Source: Batkoa obscura (taxonomy: Eukaryota > Entomophthoromycota > Entomophthoromycetes > Entomophthorales > Batkoaceae). From it: a stretch of 64,000 bases of DNA. Positions within the stretch are counted from its first letter, which is position 1; each line of letters opens with the position of its first letter. The DNA is taken from the NCBI GenBank assembly GCA_030770535.1, contig JASVEC010000008.1, positions 1,054,001-1,118,000 of the forward strand. Direction: 5' to 3'. Positions 36,122-47,520 of the stretch are shown here, piece after piece. The translations under genes and the position numbers were made by a program. Below the pieces are notes generated by a model, which saw nothing but the letters and a program-made list of their open reading frames with translations, was not told the DNA's origin and made no database searches.

Positions 36122-36157
36122 TTACTTTATTCATTATAACAAGTTGATTTGTATTAA

Positions 36158-37672
36158 ATGTATAGTATAAATTCTACCATACCAAATGACAATCGTAACG
36201 GATATCAATTAATGAACTCAACAAATCAACAACATATGATGATACCTAATAATATGAATCAATATGCTCATATGAATCAAGGGTATGAAAGAATATCAAC
36301 TTCAAGTAATAATGGAACTGAACAAGGTAGTAGCTATAAGAATGATGTTAACTATTATCATCAATCTAGTGGGGATTATAATAATGAAGCTTATGGATAT
36401 AATAAAATGAATCAAAATGAGTATATGATCGATAGCTTTGATAAGTCCAATTTATACAACTCAAAGCAATTTAATTTTCATCAAATGTATCCTCCAAATC
36501 CTTCAAATACTACTAACAATGATTTATCATTAAACTCCATGTATCAAAATGATAATAGAAATTTATCAAGCAGTATCTCTAATACAATTCATCCATCAAA
36601 ACATATTCATGAGGAACTTGAACCTATTAAAAAAGAAGTTAAAATGGAAATGGTACCTTTTTCATTAGCTTCAATGGACTATCAAAAACATTTACCTCAA
36701 AGTGAGTTATCTCTTATGGATCGTTTCTATCATACAAATGAAAACATAATCGCTACTACTAATTCCATCCCAAATAATCCTATTGAACCTTCAACTCAAT
36801 CCAATACAGAATTTTCTAATTATGCCAGGCTTGATAGTATGGACTTTAATTTAATGACAAGGCCCATCAGTTCTCATCAATATCCACCTATTATGTACTC
36901 TGATTCTAACCCAGCCATTCAAGATAGTATGATCTTAGCTAGTGATAATAATCATAATGCTATAATAGACGATGAATTAAATCAAACCCATCGTCGTCAA
37001 CGGTATCAATTAGATCAAGTACTTCCTATGGTAATTAATGGCCCAAGGCCTTATTCACCTTCCAATTCTAACTCTGCTAACTCTACTTCTAATTTACCAC
37101 CCAAAGGTAGCTTTTTGACCTTTACTCAACATGCGCCCAAACTTTTACAATTTGGAAACAATATGAGTATGGAAATGGATTTAAATAATACTGATAATAG
37201 AAATCCTATGGCTAGGATTAACAACCGGTTAGGGCCTTTAGTTTCTAGCCAATCCATTCGTATCCCTTCCCATCTCTTATTAACCCAAGACCAAAGGGAA
37301 TGTCTTGAAAAGATTCAAGTAATAAAACGTGTATTCGATGCAGATGATATGGAATTATCGCACCAATTTTTAGTTCAGTTTGAGTTGACTTTAGAACAGC
37401 TTGGTCAACCTTTGAATAAATGGAAAACACGTAACACTAGACGTAGGAAAAACGCAGTCACACATCTGTACCAATGTTGCTGCGGATCGGATGTTAAACA
37501 GTTCCATGGCACTAAAGGCACTCGTAGATCTAAACAAAAATACCCATTTGTGGCTTGTTTAGCATTTGCTGAAGTTGCTAGAAGAACTTGTGATGGTGCT
37601 TTGCTTTGGGTAAGAGGTCTCTTGAATCATTCACCAGAATGTACTCGGGTTAAACCATTTAGCGCGCAGTGA
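36158..37672 (+). CDS. Putative DNA-binding regulator with WRKY/GCM1-FLYWCH-like zinc domain
   Basis: Single-exon frame of 504 residues. Residues 1-280 are Asn/Ser/Gln/Met/Tyr-rich and look disordered, like an activation region. The last ~130 residues hold a compact domain: a helical lead (LTQDQRECLEKIQVIKRVFD, then QFLVQFELTLEQLGQPL), a basic patch KWKTRNTRRRKNAV, and a presumed zinc site made of YQCCCGSDV, a KYPFVACLAFAEV strand, and LNHSPECT. The C-x-C ... H-x3-C arrangement after a basic region resembles the FLYWCH/FAR1/WRKY-GCM1 superfamily, also used as DNA-binding modules by Mutator-like transposases. I know no characterised protein with this exact domain. It could be a domesticated transposase-derived regulator, but no transposase catalytic domain is present. 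The gene is isolated in gene-poor DNA. Confidence 0.6.
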   Translation: MYSINSTIPNDNRNGYQLMNSTNQQHMMIPNNMNQYAHMNQGYERISTSSNNGTEQGSSYKNDVNYYHQSSGDYNNEAYGYNKMNQNEYMIDSFDKSNLYNSKQFNFHQMYPPNPSNTTNNDLSLNSMYQNDNRNLSSSISNTIHPSKHIHEELEPIKKEVKMEMVPFSLASMDYQKHLPQSELSLMDRFYHTNENIIATTNSIPNNPIEPSTQSNTEFSNYARLDSMDFNLMTRPISSHQYPPIMYSDSNPAIQDSMILASDNNHNAIIDDELNQTHRRQRYQLDQVLPMVINGPRPYSPSNSNSANSTSNLPPKGSFLTFTQHAPKLLQFGNNMSMEMDLNNTDNRNPMARINNRLGPLVSSQSIRIPSHLLLTQDQRECLEKIQVIKRVFDADDMELSHQFLVQFELTLEQLGQPLNKWKTRNTRRRKNAVTHLYQCCCGSDVKQFHGTKGTRRSKQKYPFVACLAFAEVARRTCDGALLWVRGLLNHSPECTRVKPFSAQ

Positions 37673-40088
37673 AATGCTTTGTTTCGTTTTTTACAGCTTT
37701 TATAGCTTTTTTTCTCCTTATTATTTAGTGTATTTTAGTTTATCTATCATCAAATGATTATTTATTAAAATTTGAAGTCCAAGAATTAGATTTTGGTGGA
37801 AGTATTGAAATTTTAAAATAAAAAAAGTTTTTTTCTTCCTAAAAATTAAAGTTTATTAGTTGTTTATTTTTGAATTTGTTGCCACAGTTTGGAATAAAAA
37901 TTGTTAGCTTAACAGGTGATTGTAATGTTGCATTTTTATTTGAAAATTCATTATTATGACTTAATAAAAATATGAAAAATGTCTTAATTATCTAAAATTA
38001 GAACTTATTCTATCTATTAAATATATATACTATTCTTTTAATAGTTAATTCAAAACATATTTCAAATAGCAATAAGAATAAACGGAGCTTTTATTTAAGA
38101 AATGCAAACACTTATTATAGCTGAAACTATTAAAAAAAATAATTTTAGATTGCGTATTATTATAATGAAATGTTTATAAATTTATATATTTAGCTATTGA
38201 GTACATTAGTATTCAAAGGTCGATAATCAAAGCTTAAATATGTCAGTTTGATTCATATGTATTATTTGTTCCATTATGTTAAATATACAGTTTTTAAAAT
38301 CTTAGCAACTTTAAATTGTGCCACTACTCTATCAATAAAAATCAAATTTTTATTTTATAACACTTTCATAATAAAATATTTTGATATCAAATTAGCTCTA
38401 GTGAATAATACTTATAAGGTGATATATCTAAAAAAAACTAATAGAATAACTTATCAATTAGACTATTGCTATAATTTATCTATTGATTTCTTTAGATACC
38501 CTAATAAATAAACTGATAACTTTTAAATGTACGTTGAAATACTTTAACTATTTTAATTCATATACCTCTCTTTTATAAACTTTATAATTTTATCAAAGCT
38601 AAAGAAGTAAATAAATTTATATAGAGCTTACACATGTTAAAAAAGGACTAAGCGAGAAAACATCTCTAAAAAATTATAGACCAAAATTGGCATTGTTACA
38701 TCGATTTTAATCAAGTACAAATGTTTTAATTATTCAATAAATTACTTAGTTCCAAATACTGTCACTAAATAGGTTGCAATTCGCTTGAGCTAGCTGTATT
38801 AAAAGAATAGTGTCTTTTCTTTAGAATTCAGTTAGAAAAAAAGGTCAAAAAATAATTTGAACTGATTTTAGAGCTGAACAACAAACGATTGGCATTTTTT
38901 TACACTCTTGAAAGAATCTATTACACAGCGCATAACTGAACTTAAACAGCTTTGGAACTCTCAAAGTAGTTTATTTGAGAGCTATTAATATTTTTACATT
39001 GAAAGTAAGTTATATTTATTAGAACTAGTTGAGTGATGTATTATTATTTTAAAAAGAATAGTTTATTAAGGGGTTATATCTCGCATAAAGACGATCTTTT
39101 TATACTAAATGTATTGCTTATTCGTTTAATTCATTATTATTTAACTTAATATAAAAGGTAAGGGCATCGTTAAAGTAAGTTAAGAATTTTAAAGGTAGTA
39201 AAACTACTAAAAAAAGCAAAGTAAGGAGAATAGTTTTAATTAAATTTTTTTACTTAAAATAAGATTATAATCTATTTTATATTTTAAAAACTAGTTAATT
39301 GTTATCCCTTGTTAAATAGAAAGGTTTATTTTTGAAATATACAATTATTGTAAAAAATAGGTTAAAGATAATAACAAATGATACATAATTTAAAAGCAAC
39401 TGTTATCACATTAATGAGAGTTAAGGTATTGGTTGAATTATATACCTCATTTAAACTCACTTCAGCTCATAATTTTAGTGATAAACAATGACGTTAAACA
39501 CAGTATAACCAATAGGATTAGTTGCTTATTGAAATCTATTGTAAAGAAAGTGTTTTTGAAAGAAATTAAAGATAAACCCCGTATTTAAACCCCAACATTT
39601 TAGAACTTAAGATTTTTGAGAGAAAAATAATGGTTGAAGTGCTAATAAGAAGTGTAAAGAAATGGATATTTATAATTGCTCAATACAAAAACATGTAGAG
39701 TTACTTTCAAATCATTTCTTGATTTACCCCTTTTAAGTTTGGTATTAGATACACCCTTTTTTAAAAAGTTTTAACAGCCATTTTCTAAAATCATTTTATT
39801 AAAAAAAGACCAATAAGTGTAAAAAAAAATTAAAGAGAATTGGAAGTTTTTAATCTTAGTATGCTTTCTAAATGTTAAGTAAGTTACTTTCTTTTTTTTA
39901 AAACTTATTTTTTATTTTATTTAGTAATTAATTTTTGTCAATAAAATTAAATAATGATAACTAACTATTATTTTATTACTAGATTAATACAATTATCCAT
40001 TTGTCTTGTCTTAGCTTAGCTTTACTGCAACAAGAAAAAAAGTTTATATCAAAATAATCTAGCAACAATAGCATTACATTATCTTAAT
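37673..40088. other. Gene-poor 2.4-kb stretch
   Basis: No supported gene or repeat. The 87-codon frame at 38248-38511 has a composition typical of AT-rich noncoding DNA. A short coding-like run (about 30 residues, plus strand near 38900-38990) may be a relic but is too short to classify. The 3' end supplies the promoter of the G-alpha gene. Confidence 0.5.
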
Positions 40089-41571
40089 ATGGGCGCCTGT
40101 TTATCAGTTGAGGAAAGAGGCGAAAGGGAGAGAAACCTTCAAATTGAGAGGATGATTGAAGAGGATAGTAAAAGATTTAGTAGAGAGTGTAAAATACTCT
40201 TATTAGGTAGGTTCAACATTTTCAATAATAAATGAAAGTAATAGTAACCGAATGTCATTTTTAGGAAGTGGAGAATCTGGGAAGTCAACAATAGTTAAAC
40301 AAATGAAAATTATTCATCAGAATGGTTATGATTTAAATGAATTAAATATGCTACGGCCCATTATTTATAAGAATGTGGTAGACTGTGTTAGGGACCTTGT
40401 CAAAGGTTATGAGGTTTTGAAGTTAACTCCAAGCGAAGGCAAAAATAAAGTAAATTATAGTTGTAACTATAAATCAAAGAATAGGATACTAATTATTTTA
40501 AAAGTTATTTATTAAGGATTATCAACGACTTTTAGCAGATTTTGGGTTCTCTGGTACCCTTCCAATGGAATTTGTTCAAGGTGTTTATGACTTAGTTAAA
40601 GACCCTACTACTACAGAATGTCTCAATCATTCTGGAGGATTCTACATTTTGGACTCAGCACCTTAGTAATTTTAAGCAAATTTATTTTTGATAGCAGAAA
40701 CTAACATTTTGATAGCTTTTTTGAGCATATTCAACGTATTGGATCCCCAGAATATGTACCTACGATTCAAGATGTTTTAAGGGCTCGTACTAAGACTACG
40801 GGTATCATTGAAACTCGATTTACAATGGGACAGTTGAATATACAGTAATTATTGGTTATGCAATATTAAATAACGATAGGCTTATGATTTTATTTAGTAT
40901 GTTTGATGTGGGCGGTCAAAGGTCAGAACGTAAAAAATGGATCCATTGCTTTGAAGCAGTTACATCGATTATATTTTGTGTAGCATTAAGTGAATATGAT
41001 CAAGTATTATTAGAAGAATCTGGACAAGTAAATTCTTTTTTTATTTTAAAGCTTTGAGTTTATTCATTTTAATTTTTACAGAATAGGATGACGGAGAGTT
41101 TAGTATTATTTGAATCCATCATTAATTCTCGATGGTTTTTAAGGACGTCCATCATTTTGTTTTTAAATAAAATTGATATATTCCGCCATAAAATTCCAAT
41201 CTCGCCGCTAAATAAATACTTTCCAGATTACAATGGTAAGCTCAACTCAATATTAGAATTGACAATAGTAACATGTTTTTATTAGGTGGATCTGATATAA
41301 ATAAAGCTGCTAAATATATTTTATGGAGGTTTTCACAAACAAATACAAAGAAATTGGTACTTTATCCACAGTAAGTAAATTGTCTAATCTACAGTTTTAT
41401 ATTAATTGTTCTTTTTAGCCTTACTCAAGCAACAGATACTTCGAATGTAAGTCCAATATATATTAACTATCCTACAATAACTAAACGTTATTTATATAGA
41501 TTCGATTAGTATTTGCAGCAGTTAAAGAAACAATATTACAAAATGCCTTAAAAGATAGTGGGATATTATAA
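40089..41571 (+). CDS. Heterotrimeric G protein alpha subunit
   Basis: Signal-transducing GTPase at the plasma membrane. The N-terminus MGACLS has the myristoylation glycine (G2) and a palmitoylation cysteine (C4). All nucleotide motifs are present: G1 [10 protein letters not shown]2 ARTKTTGI, G3 [13 protein letters not shown]4 FLNKID, G5 TQATDT. The C-terminus is [12 protein letters not shown]. About seven or eight short introns (e.g. just before GSGESGKST and inside the switch II approach N-I-H-MFDVGGQ) leave ~354 codons, the standard length. The ending lacks the cysteine four residues from the C-terminus, so it is not a pertussis-toxin-type (Gi) tail; DSGIL endings occur in fungal cAMP-pathway subunits (group III), an assignment I infer only. 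Confidence 0.95.
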
Positions 41572-41974
41572 ACGAGGTTCTAAACAAAGAATCATATTTA
41601 ACTTTATTTAAAAAGAATATATATATATTATTCCAACCCTCTTTTAAGTTGTAAAAAAGGAACAAAATCATTATCAATTGAACTATTTGGTATCCTCAGC
41701 TATAAATCCACTTTAATCTTAAATTATACACTAATTGCTCTGGTAGTACCAATGTTTTTTATTCTATACCCATCTTTTCTTTATGTTTTTATCTTTTCTT
41801 TTTTTGTTAAAATCTTGACAATACGTGCTCTCCTATTCGATTTCCCCTCCTCCGATTCATATACCAAATATTTAATTTTAACTAATAATAAATTTCACTT
41901 TATTTTTTATTTGTAAAATCCCATCTTTAATTCTTAAATCAACACTTTTTTATAACTTTAAGTTACTGTTAATT
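41572..41974. other. Intergenic between G-alpha and RCC1-like genes
   Basis: 403 bp; holds the G-alpha 3' region and the presumed promoter of the next gene in the same direction. Nothing else is seen. Confidence 0.6.
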
Positions 41975-43491
41975 ATGCTTACGCATTTTAAACTTCAACT
42001 AAAACCAAGTTCAATAATAATAAAAACTACTCAACGTTGGTTGACAATTAATATATTTCAACAGAAGTTACAAGATGATACGGAACCAATAAACAGCAAT
42101 TTTAGATCTTGTTCAATACCAGAAGAAATCAAAAATTTAGAACCTACCGAATTAAATCAACTAACATGTGGGGTGAGAGTTGTTTAACTAAACAATCAAA
42201 ATGGAATACTGACTTTTTATTAGCTCCATCATTACGCTGCCATCATCAACAGCCAACTCTACACCTGGTAAATAACAAGTTATAAGCACTATAAAAAATA
42301 GTAAAATTAATAAGTTTAGGGGTTCGAATGAATATGGGCAAGTAAATTAAACACACCTTTGCTAAATTCAAATAATTAAACAACTTTAAAGTTAGGCCCA
42401 ACCAACACTAGTTTTAGCCTAATGGATAGTGGCTCGGAATCCGAGGACTTAATAGAAAGCCCATTTTTATTACCCGGTGCTATTAATTTTAAAAAAGAAA
42501 AAAGTGGTAATGGACATCAATTAGTAGCCGGAGATTTCCATACTTTGTGTTTAGACCAAGATACTAACCAGATTTGGAGTTGGTAAGTATTCTTATGGCT
42601 GATAAAATAAGTTTATTAACTTAGTTAAAATTAAAGGGGAGCAGGTATTTTGGGACGAGGAGCTGAAGTTTATGACCCATTACCAAGTACTATTGATTTC
42701 TTTAATGAGGCTAAAGTTACTATAAGTAAAATTTTGGCTGCTGGGTAGGTATACTATTATTATTATTTATTTGTGTTTTATCTTTTTGAAAAAACAGAGA
42801 TTACTCCATAGCCATTGGCAATCCAAACAATCTGGAATACAGCTCTAGGGATTTAGTCTATGTATGGGGTTATTTGCCAAATACCGATAATTGTAAGTCC
42901 TATTATCCAGTATTGGTACAAAACTTACTTGATGAAGAGATCAAGTTTATAACATCTGATAGACATGGGTTTTTAGCAGTAAGTAAAAATAAAGATGAGA
43001 AATATTATTTAAAATGGTTTGGAAATGAAAATAAAGATGAGTTTGAGCAAGTTCCTTATTATCCAAATTACAGCGAGAATGCTAAAGTTCTGACTGGATA
43101 TAATAGTAAGCCAGCATTTTCAATGGAAATCACAAAGGAGCTTATCAATGAAGACGATGCTATTTCTAAAGTCATACTTGGTGGAAATGGAATTGCTGGC
43201 ATTTTATTAAAGAATAAGGAGTTGGTTATGATTGATTTGAAGAACAAATCGGAACTAAAGATAGTAAAGTTTAAAGATGTAAATGAAGCGCAGTTAACAT
43301 TCAATTTTTTGATATTAAATAATAAGGAAAAAGAGTTGAAAGTAGTCGATTTAAATACGCTAAACTTTAGGTATTGGGATAAAAGTGGAAATGAAGAGCC
43401 TTATCATAATCAAATAGAGTCTAGTGTTGAAAAGTTAGAATCAATTGCTAATAATGTTACATTTTCGGGGGACAAGCTTATCTGTTTGTAA
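41975..43491 (+). CDS. RCC1-repeat protein with probable mitochondrial presequence
   Basis: Beta-propeller protein of the RCC1 family. The ATG at 41975 opens MLTHFKLQLKPSSIIIKTTQ, which is basic, amphipathic and free of acidic residues, so it looks like a mitochondrial targeting sequence. RCC1-type blades follow across small exons: LTCGLHHYAAIINSQLYTWG, SNEYGQLG, HQLVAGDFHTLCLDQ, IWSWGAGILGRGAEVYDPLP, ILAAGDYSIAIG, and YVWGYLP. The C-terminal ~200 residues, all in one exon, are more diverged blades. About five introns; ~400 residues. Candidates by analogy are yeast Fmp25 and human RCC1L, both mitochondrial. It is not the nuclear Ran exchange factor, which lacks such a presequence and has seven tighter repeats. 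Confidence 0.72.
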
Positions 43492-45151
43492 AAGTTTTAG
43501 TTTACACAGTAGTTTTATACAACTTAATAGAAACTAGAATATAATATAGTGGTAGTTGTGTTTTTATAATAAATAAAAATAGAAAGTAAATATGAGTTTA
43601 TATCTTTAATAAATAATCATGATTTTTTATCTCCTACTGTAATCTAGCCCTAATCTGGCCCAAACACTATCACTAGATTAGCATCCTTAAATTAAATTTA
43701 TTACAGCAACTATTTGAAGAGTGTAGTAAAATTGCCAGTCCTTTGAAATTAACTTTAGCTACTTTTTAACACAATTGGCGTTTTTTGGTTGGAATTTATT
43801 TCTTTTTAAAATTGTAAAAAAACTATTTACCTGTGTAGAAAGATACCCCACCAGAGACTTGTTTAATTTTTTGGGCTTATGAAATGGGAAAACAATTGCA
43901 AAAAGTGTTCTGCGATAAAATTCAATCAATTTATAATTCTTAAAGCAGGGGTAAAAGATAAACTTTCAAACAATAATTGTTCCTATTGTCGTTTAGCCTT
44001 AATGTTAACATTTTAATAAAAAGAGCAAACAGGAATTAGTTGACATTTATAGTTAGACTTATGATTTAATATAGGAAAAAAGTAGTATTTAGCCTTGAAT
44101 TTATTTTTAAGTTTATTAAAATGAGAGAGTGGATTTGAGTGCCACAAGTTGTGAGCAAAAATGGCGTTTTAGGATGATTATTTAATAAGCAAAATTTAAA
44201 ATATAATTCTATTTAAAACAATTTTAAAAAATGGCAAAAGTAATTTAATAAACACTAAAATTTAAAAAAATCCAACCAATCAAATATTAAGTAATATTAT
44301 TTCTATCATATCGTATTACTATAGTTAATTACAAACTAAATATATTTAGTTTTCCATTATAAAATAACCGAAATAATTAGAATGATCAAAGATAAATCCT
44401 TGTTGACCTAGACTCTTTTTAAGAGGCATCTTTTTTATCATTGTAATGTTATGGCTAATTTTAAAAATTAAAAGGGTAAGCCAAGAAATATATAATGACT
44501 TTGAAATCCTATAATACCGGTAATAAAAACCACTTTCTTTTAATGCTATATAAGTAATAATGAGCAGTTCTCGATTTTAATCATGATAAAAATGTTTTTC
44601 GAGTAAATTATTAAACAAGCTTTTGCTCAAGTTTAAAATGTCATAAATGATCGACATTCACTATTCATTTAAAATTCTAGATGAGAATTATACTGTAATC
44701 AATTAATTTGATGTTATATATTAAAATATCTAGTTGCTGTTATTACACTTTAGGCATATTATTTATAAATGGTATGTATTATGTTGTCTATTCTTCTTTA
44801 ATTCTCCTAATTATAAATGTTATAAATAAATAAATCAATTGAGCCTAAGATTTTCTAATCAAGTATAATAAATTGTCATTTTGTAATGATTTCTTCCATC
44901 CCAAAACTGGTTTCAATGTAGGCTAAGCTTAAGTAAAAATTAAGCGCCAAAAAGTCGGGTCACAAAGTGAGATTGAAGTACTATAAAAGGCTCAAAGTAA
45001 TAAACTCAGCCTAAAATAAATCAAAAAGATTATAAATATCACTTTAAATACTTCAAACTTTATAATTTTTTAATACTTTATTGTCAATTAAATAATTAGT
45101 AATTTTATTAAGGCCGGATACTTAAGTAGTTATCATTTTAATTATAGTGGG
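43492..45151. other. Intergenic 1.66 kb
   Basis: AT-rich with no supported gene. Close to the right end is TATAAAAGG (44982-44990), about 160 bp before the next ATG. Confidence 0.5.
44982..44990 (+). promoter_or_regulatory. TATA-like element upstream of the 45152 gene
   Basis: TATAAAAGG is a strong TATA match, but it lies about 160 bp before the ATG, farther than at other genes here, which would imply a long leader or a leader intron. Confidence 0.3.
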
Positions 45152-45742
45152 ATGGAAAATTTTAATAAATTAAGACAATGCAAGAGCTACAACTCTCTAA
45201 ATAAAACCAAAATAATCACTAGAAAATTGTCGATTGGGGAAAGGTTAAACTCAATTAAACACTCAATAGGTAGCTTGAAGCTAGACTCTAGAAAATTGGT
45301 TATAACTGAAGAAGATTCTATGGAAATATATTTAACACCTAGCTTCAAGGACTCTTCACATACTATATCAAATAAATTTTTAATCGACAGTTCTAAAAAT
45401 ATAGTATTAAATGTAATGCATCGAGGTTTATCAGTGCCCTCTTTAAGAAGAACAAGGACAAGGGAAGACAATACTCTATCAAACAAATCCTCATTATCAT
45501 CAATCAGTTCCTCATATTCATCAAGTAACGTCAGCAGTTGTAGTACTGCTTCGAAAGTAGCCAAACCATTACCTAAACATGCGATATATGCCCCATTTCA
45601 AAAAGGATTTAATTTAAGGCAGCTGGATTCTGAAGAAGAGTTTGGTGAAATTTTAAGTCAAGGTTTTCAAAAACAAGGCGATCTTCAACTGGATATACCC
45701 ACCCTATATTTAACACTAACACCCTCTTGTGTTCAAGTGTAA
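45152..45742 (+). CDS. Unknown serine-rich protein, 196 residues
   Basis: I do not recognise this protein. It is a single open frame with protein-like codon use. The N-terminus is basic (MENFNKLRQCKSYNSLNKTK, then RKLSIGERLNSIKHSIGS) and includes possible phosphorylation sites of the R-x-x-S type (RKLSIG, RCKSY-like). A dense serine run lies in the middle (LSSISSSYSSSNVSSCSTAS). The C-terminal third is more conserved-looking: PLPKHAIYAPFQKGFNLRQL, acidic DSEEEFGEILSQGF, ending TPSCVQV. There is no signal peptide or membrane helix. It could be a small signalling or cell-cycle regulator, but I give no function. It stands alone between two gene-poor stretches. Confidence 0.55.
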   Translation: MENFNKLRQCKSYNSLNKTKIITRKLSIGERLNSIKHSIGSLKLDSRKLVITEEDSMEIYLTPSFKDSSHTISNKFLIDSSKNIVLNVMHRGLSVPSLRRTRTREDNTLSNKSSLSSISSSYSSSNVSSCSTASKVAKPLPKHAIYAPFQKGFNLRQLDSEEEFGEILSQGFQKQGDLQLDIPTLYLTLTPSCVQV

Positions 45743-45970
45743 ACTTTATATTTAAATCAATAAATTAATAGATTAAAGCATATTAGTTTACTGGAGTTTT
45801 ATATTTTTATTTTTGTTGTTATTTTTACTTTTTATCACAAGAATCAGTATTATTTTATATACAACAGTATTTTTCCCTATCGTAAAAGGTGCCACTACTT
45901 AAAAACAAGCTACTCTTTTCATAGGCGAAGTAAGCCGTACTATTATTTTTTAAGCCTTAAATTTAAATAA

Positions 45971-46070
45971 ATGGGGCTGTTTTTTTTGATTTCATTGCTT
46001 TTTCCATTTTTTAAGCGCTATTTGAGCGGAAAGGTTGTTAGTAGAATTCTCAAACAAAAAAATATATCAT
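45971..46070 (+). mobile_element. MITE copy 4
   Basis: ATGGGGCTGTTTTTTTTGAT at the left, TTTTTAAGCGCTATTTGAGC in the core, and AAACAAAAAAATATATCAT at a worn right end. About 100 bp, immediately left of the LINE-like relic. Confidence 0.8.
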
Positions 46071-46120
46071 ATCAAAATAGCTGTAATTCATACTTATAAA
46101 AAAGTTATTTTTCTCCAAAA

Positions 46121-46735
46121 ATGAAAAAAAACTATAGTACAAAGTCTAGTTATATTTTATTTTATAAAGTAGACGAGTTGAACTTCCCAGGAAATATAAT
46201 ATCGAAAGATAAACGTGTTGTCCCTAAGTTGAGCTCCACCATTTGGCGGGCCTCACTTGATGGCTACATTAAACTTGTCCAAGTGTATATTTCTAAACCT
46301 TTGGTTGAGTACTCATGTCTCTATGGTTATAATAATGCGTATGATAAAATTTCTCATCAGTTGTTTGATTGCCCTAACAGCAACGTTTCTGGATTTCCTA
46401 TCCTTTGGCCTTTATCAAGGATTTAATCTCCAACTTCAGCTCCTGGACTAACAAATTTACTTATTTAGGAGATGTTCATTCATAGTTTAGTAGATATATT
46501 TAATTCCTCTTTACTGATTCTGTAGTGTGGATTCTTTACTATACATTTTATCACCTCAACTTCAAAGCGATTTCCGCTCCTCTGCCTATTCACTCTCTTT
46601 ATTAAAATGTGAGTCTCTCATTAAAAGAGAGACCAAACGCTCCCTGGCCATTACTAATAGAGCCTTTAAAGGTCCAAAGTGGCTGGCTTCCCTAAAGTTT
46701 CCGTACACATTCTAAAACTTTCCTCCTCTATTGAA
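46121..46735 (+). pseudogene. Possible LINE reverse-transcriptase relic
   Basis: A ~600-bp patch with more GC than its surroundings shows three overlapping open frames in different phases: 46121-46426, 46257-46451 and 46527-46715. One contains NNAYDKISHQL, which resembles reverse-transcriptase motif A of fungal LINEs (KAYDRVSH-type), where the aspartate binds metal. The next frame continues with FLDFLSFGLYQGFNLQL, and the third has LQSDFRSSAYSLSLLKCES. This pattern suggests a frameshifted, 5'-truncated LINE copy. The family cannot be named, and the motif match is short. An alternative is a decayed host gene. Confidence 0.35.
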
Positions 46736-47007
46736 TTGATTTAATTTACTCATTTTTTTTGAAATAAAATCGTTGTTATTCTTTTTTATTTTAATATAAT
46801 ACACAAAAATCATTATTATTATTAGTTAATAATTACCAAAAATTTATGTTCTATATAGACACAACTCTAAATACTATAATTTAGTAAAATAAGATTTAAC
46901 AATTAATAGCATATTGACCCTAGCTTATTTGTTTTTAAAATTACAAAATAAATTCTTGAGTTTTTGCTGTCCAAAACGTAATAATTAATTAAAAATCCAT
47001 AATGATA

Positions 47008-47106
47008 CATGGGGATGTTTTTGGCTTCATTATTTTTTCCATTTTTTAAGCGCTATCTGAGTGGAAAGATTGTTAGTAAATTCTTCAAAAAAATACATCC
47101 CCACAT
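47008..47106 (+). mobile_element. MITE copy 5
   Basis: CATGGGGATGTTTTTGGCTT at the left, CCATTTTTTAAGCGCTATCT in the core, ATACATCCCCACATA at the right. Both termini are well preserved; about 99 bp. Confidence 0.85.
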
Positions 47107-47414
47107 ATTGAATTTTTACTTTAAGTAAATAGCTTTATAGTGCTTTATTGTTACATTAAACAATAACAACAAAGTAGTATGGGTTTTTTATATTAATAAT
47201 GGATAATAAAGAAATACATACCATAGAGAAATATAATTTTATAAGCTTGAAAAATAAAATATTTTTAAATTCCGTCTATGTAAAATAAAATAAATACAAA
47301 GGTAAGCTAAATCCAACAAATAAGGTTTATTTTATTTATTTTCAAATATTCACTAAATATTATCATTAATAATTTTAAAAAGTAATTATTGCTTTCATCC
47401 TCTTTCATTTAATA

Positions 47415-47520
47415 TTTGGAGAAGTATTTTTTTGTTTAATAATTTTACTAACAATCTTTCCGCTGAAATAGCGCTTAAAAAATGGAAAAAATAATGAAGC
47501 CAAAAAAAACACCCTCATTA
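47415..47520 (-). mobile_element. MITE copy 6
   Basis: TTTGTTTAATAATTTTACTA, CTTTCCGCTGAAATAGCGCT and right end CCAAAAAAAACACCCTCATT. The left terminus (TGGAGAAGTATTTTTTT) is diverged. About 105 bp, 309 bp from copy 5 and in the opposite orientation. Confidence 0.82.

Larger units (their letters stand above)
32756..36157. other. Gene-poor 3.4-kb stretch with MITE and microsatellite
   Basis: No gene is supported. It contains a MITE copy (33781-33880) and a long ATT microsatellite (35014-35068). Around 33410-33520 there is a less AT-rich patch of loose CTAG-CTT-ACTAATATTAA-like repetition that I cannot name. The open frames at 32927-33151 and 35582-35767 show no protein-like composition. The last 150 bases are the promoter of the next gene. 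Confidence 0.5.

Noticed and set aside
38248-38511. 87-codon plus-strand frame
   Set aside because: Composition (Ile, Lys, Asn, Tyr, Phe) is that of random AT-rich DNA and no motif is present.
43630-43700. CTAGCCCTAATCTGG patch resembling the 33.4-kb repeat patch
   Set aside because: Similarity is limited to common short words; no alignment extends beyond ~15 bases.
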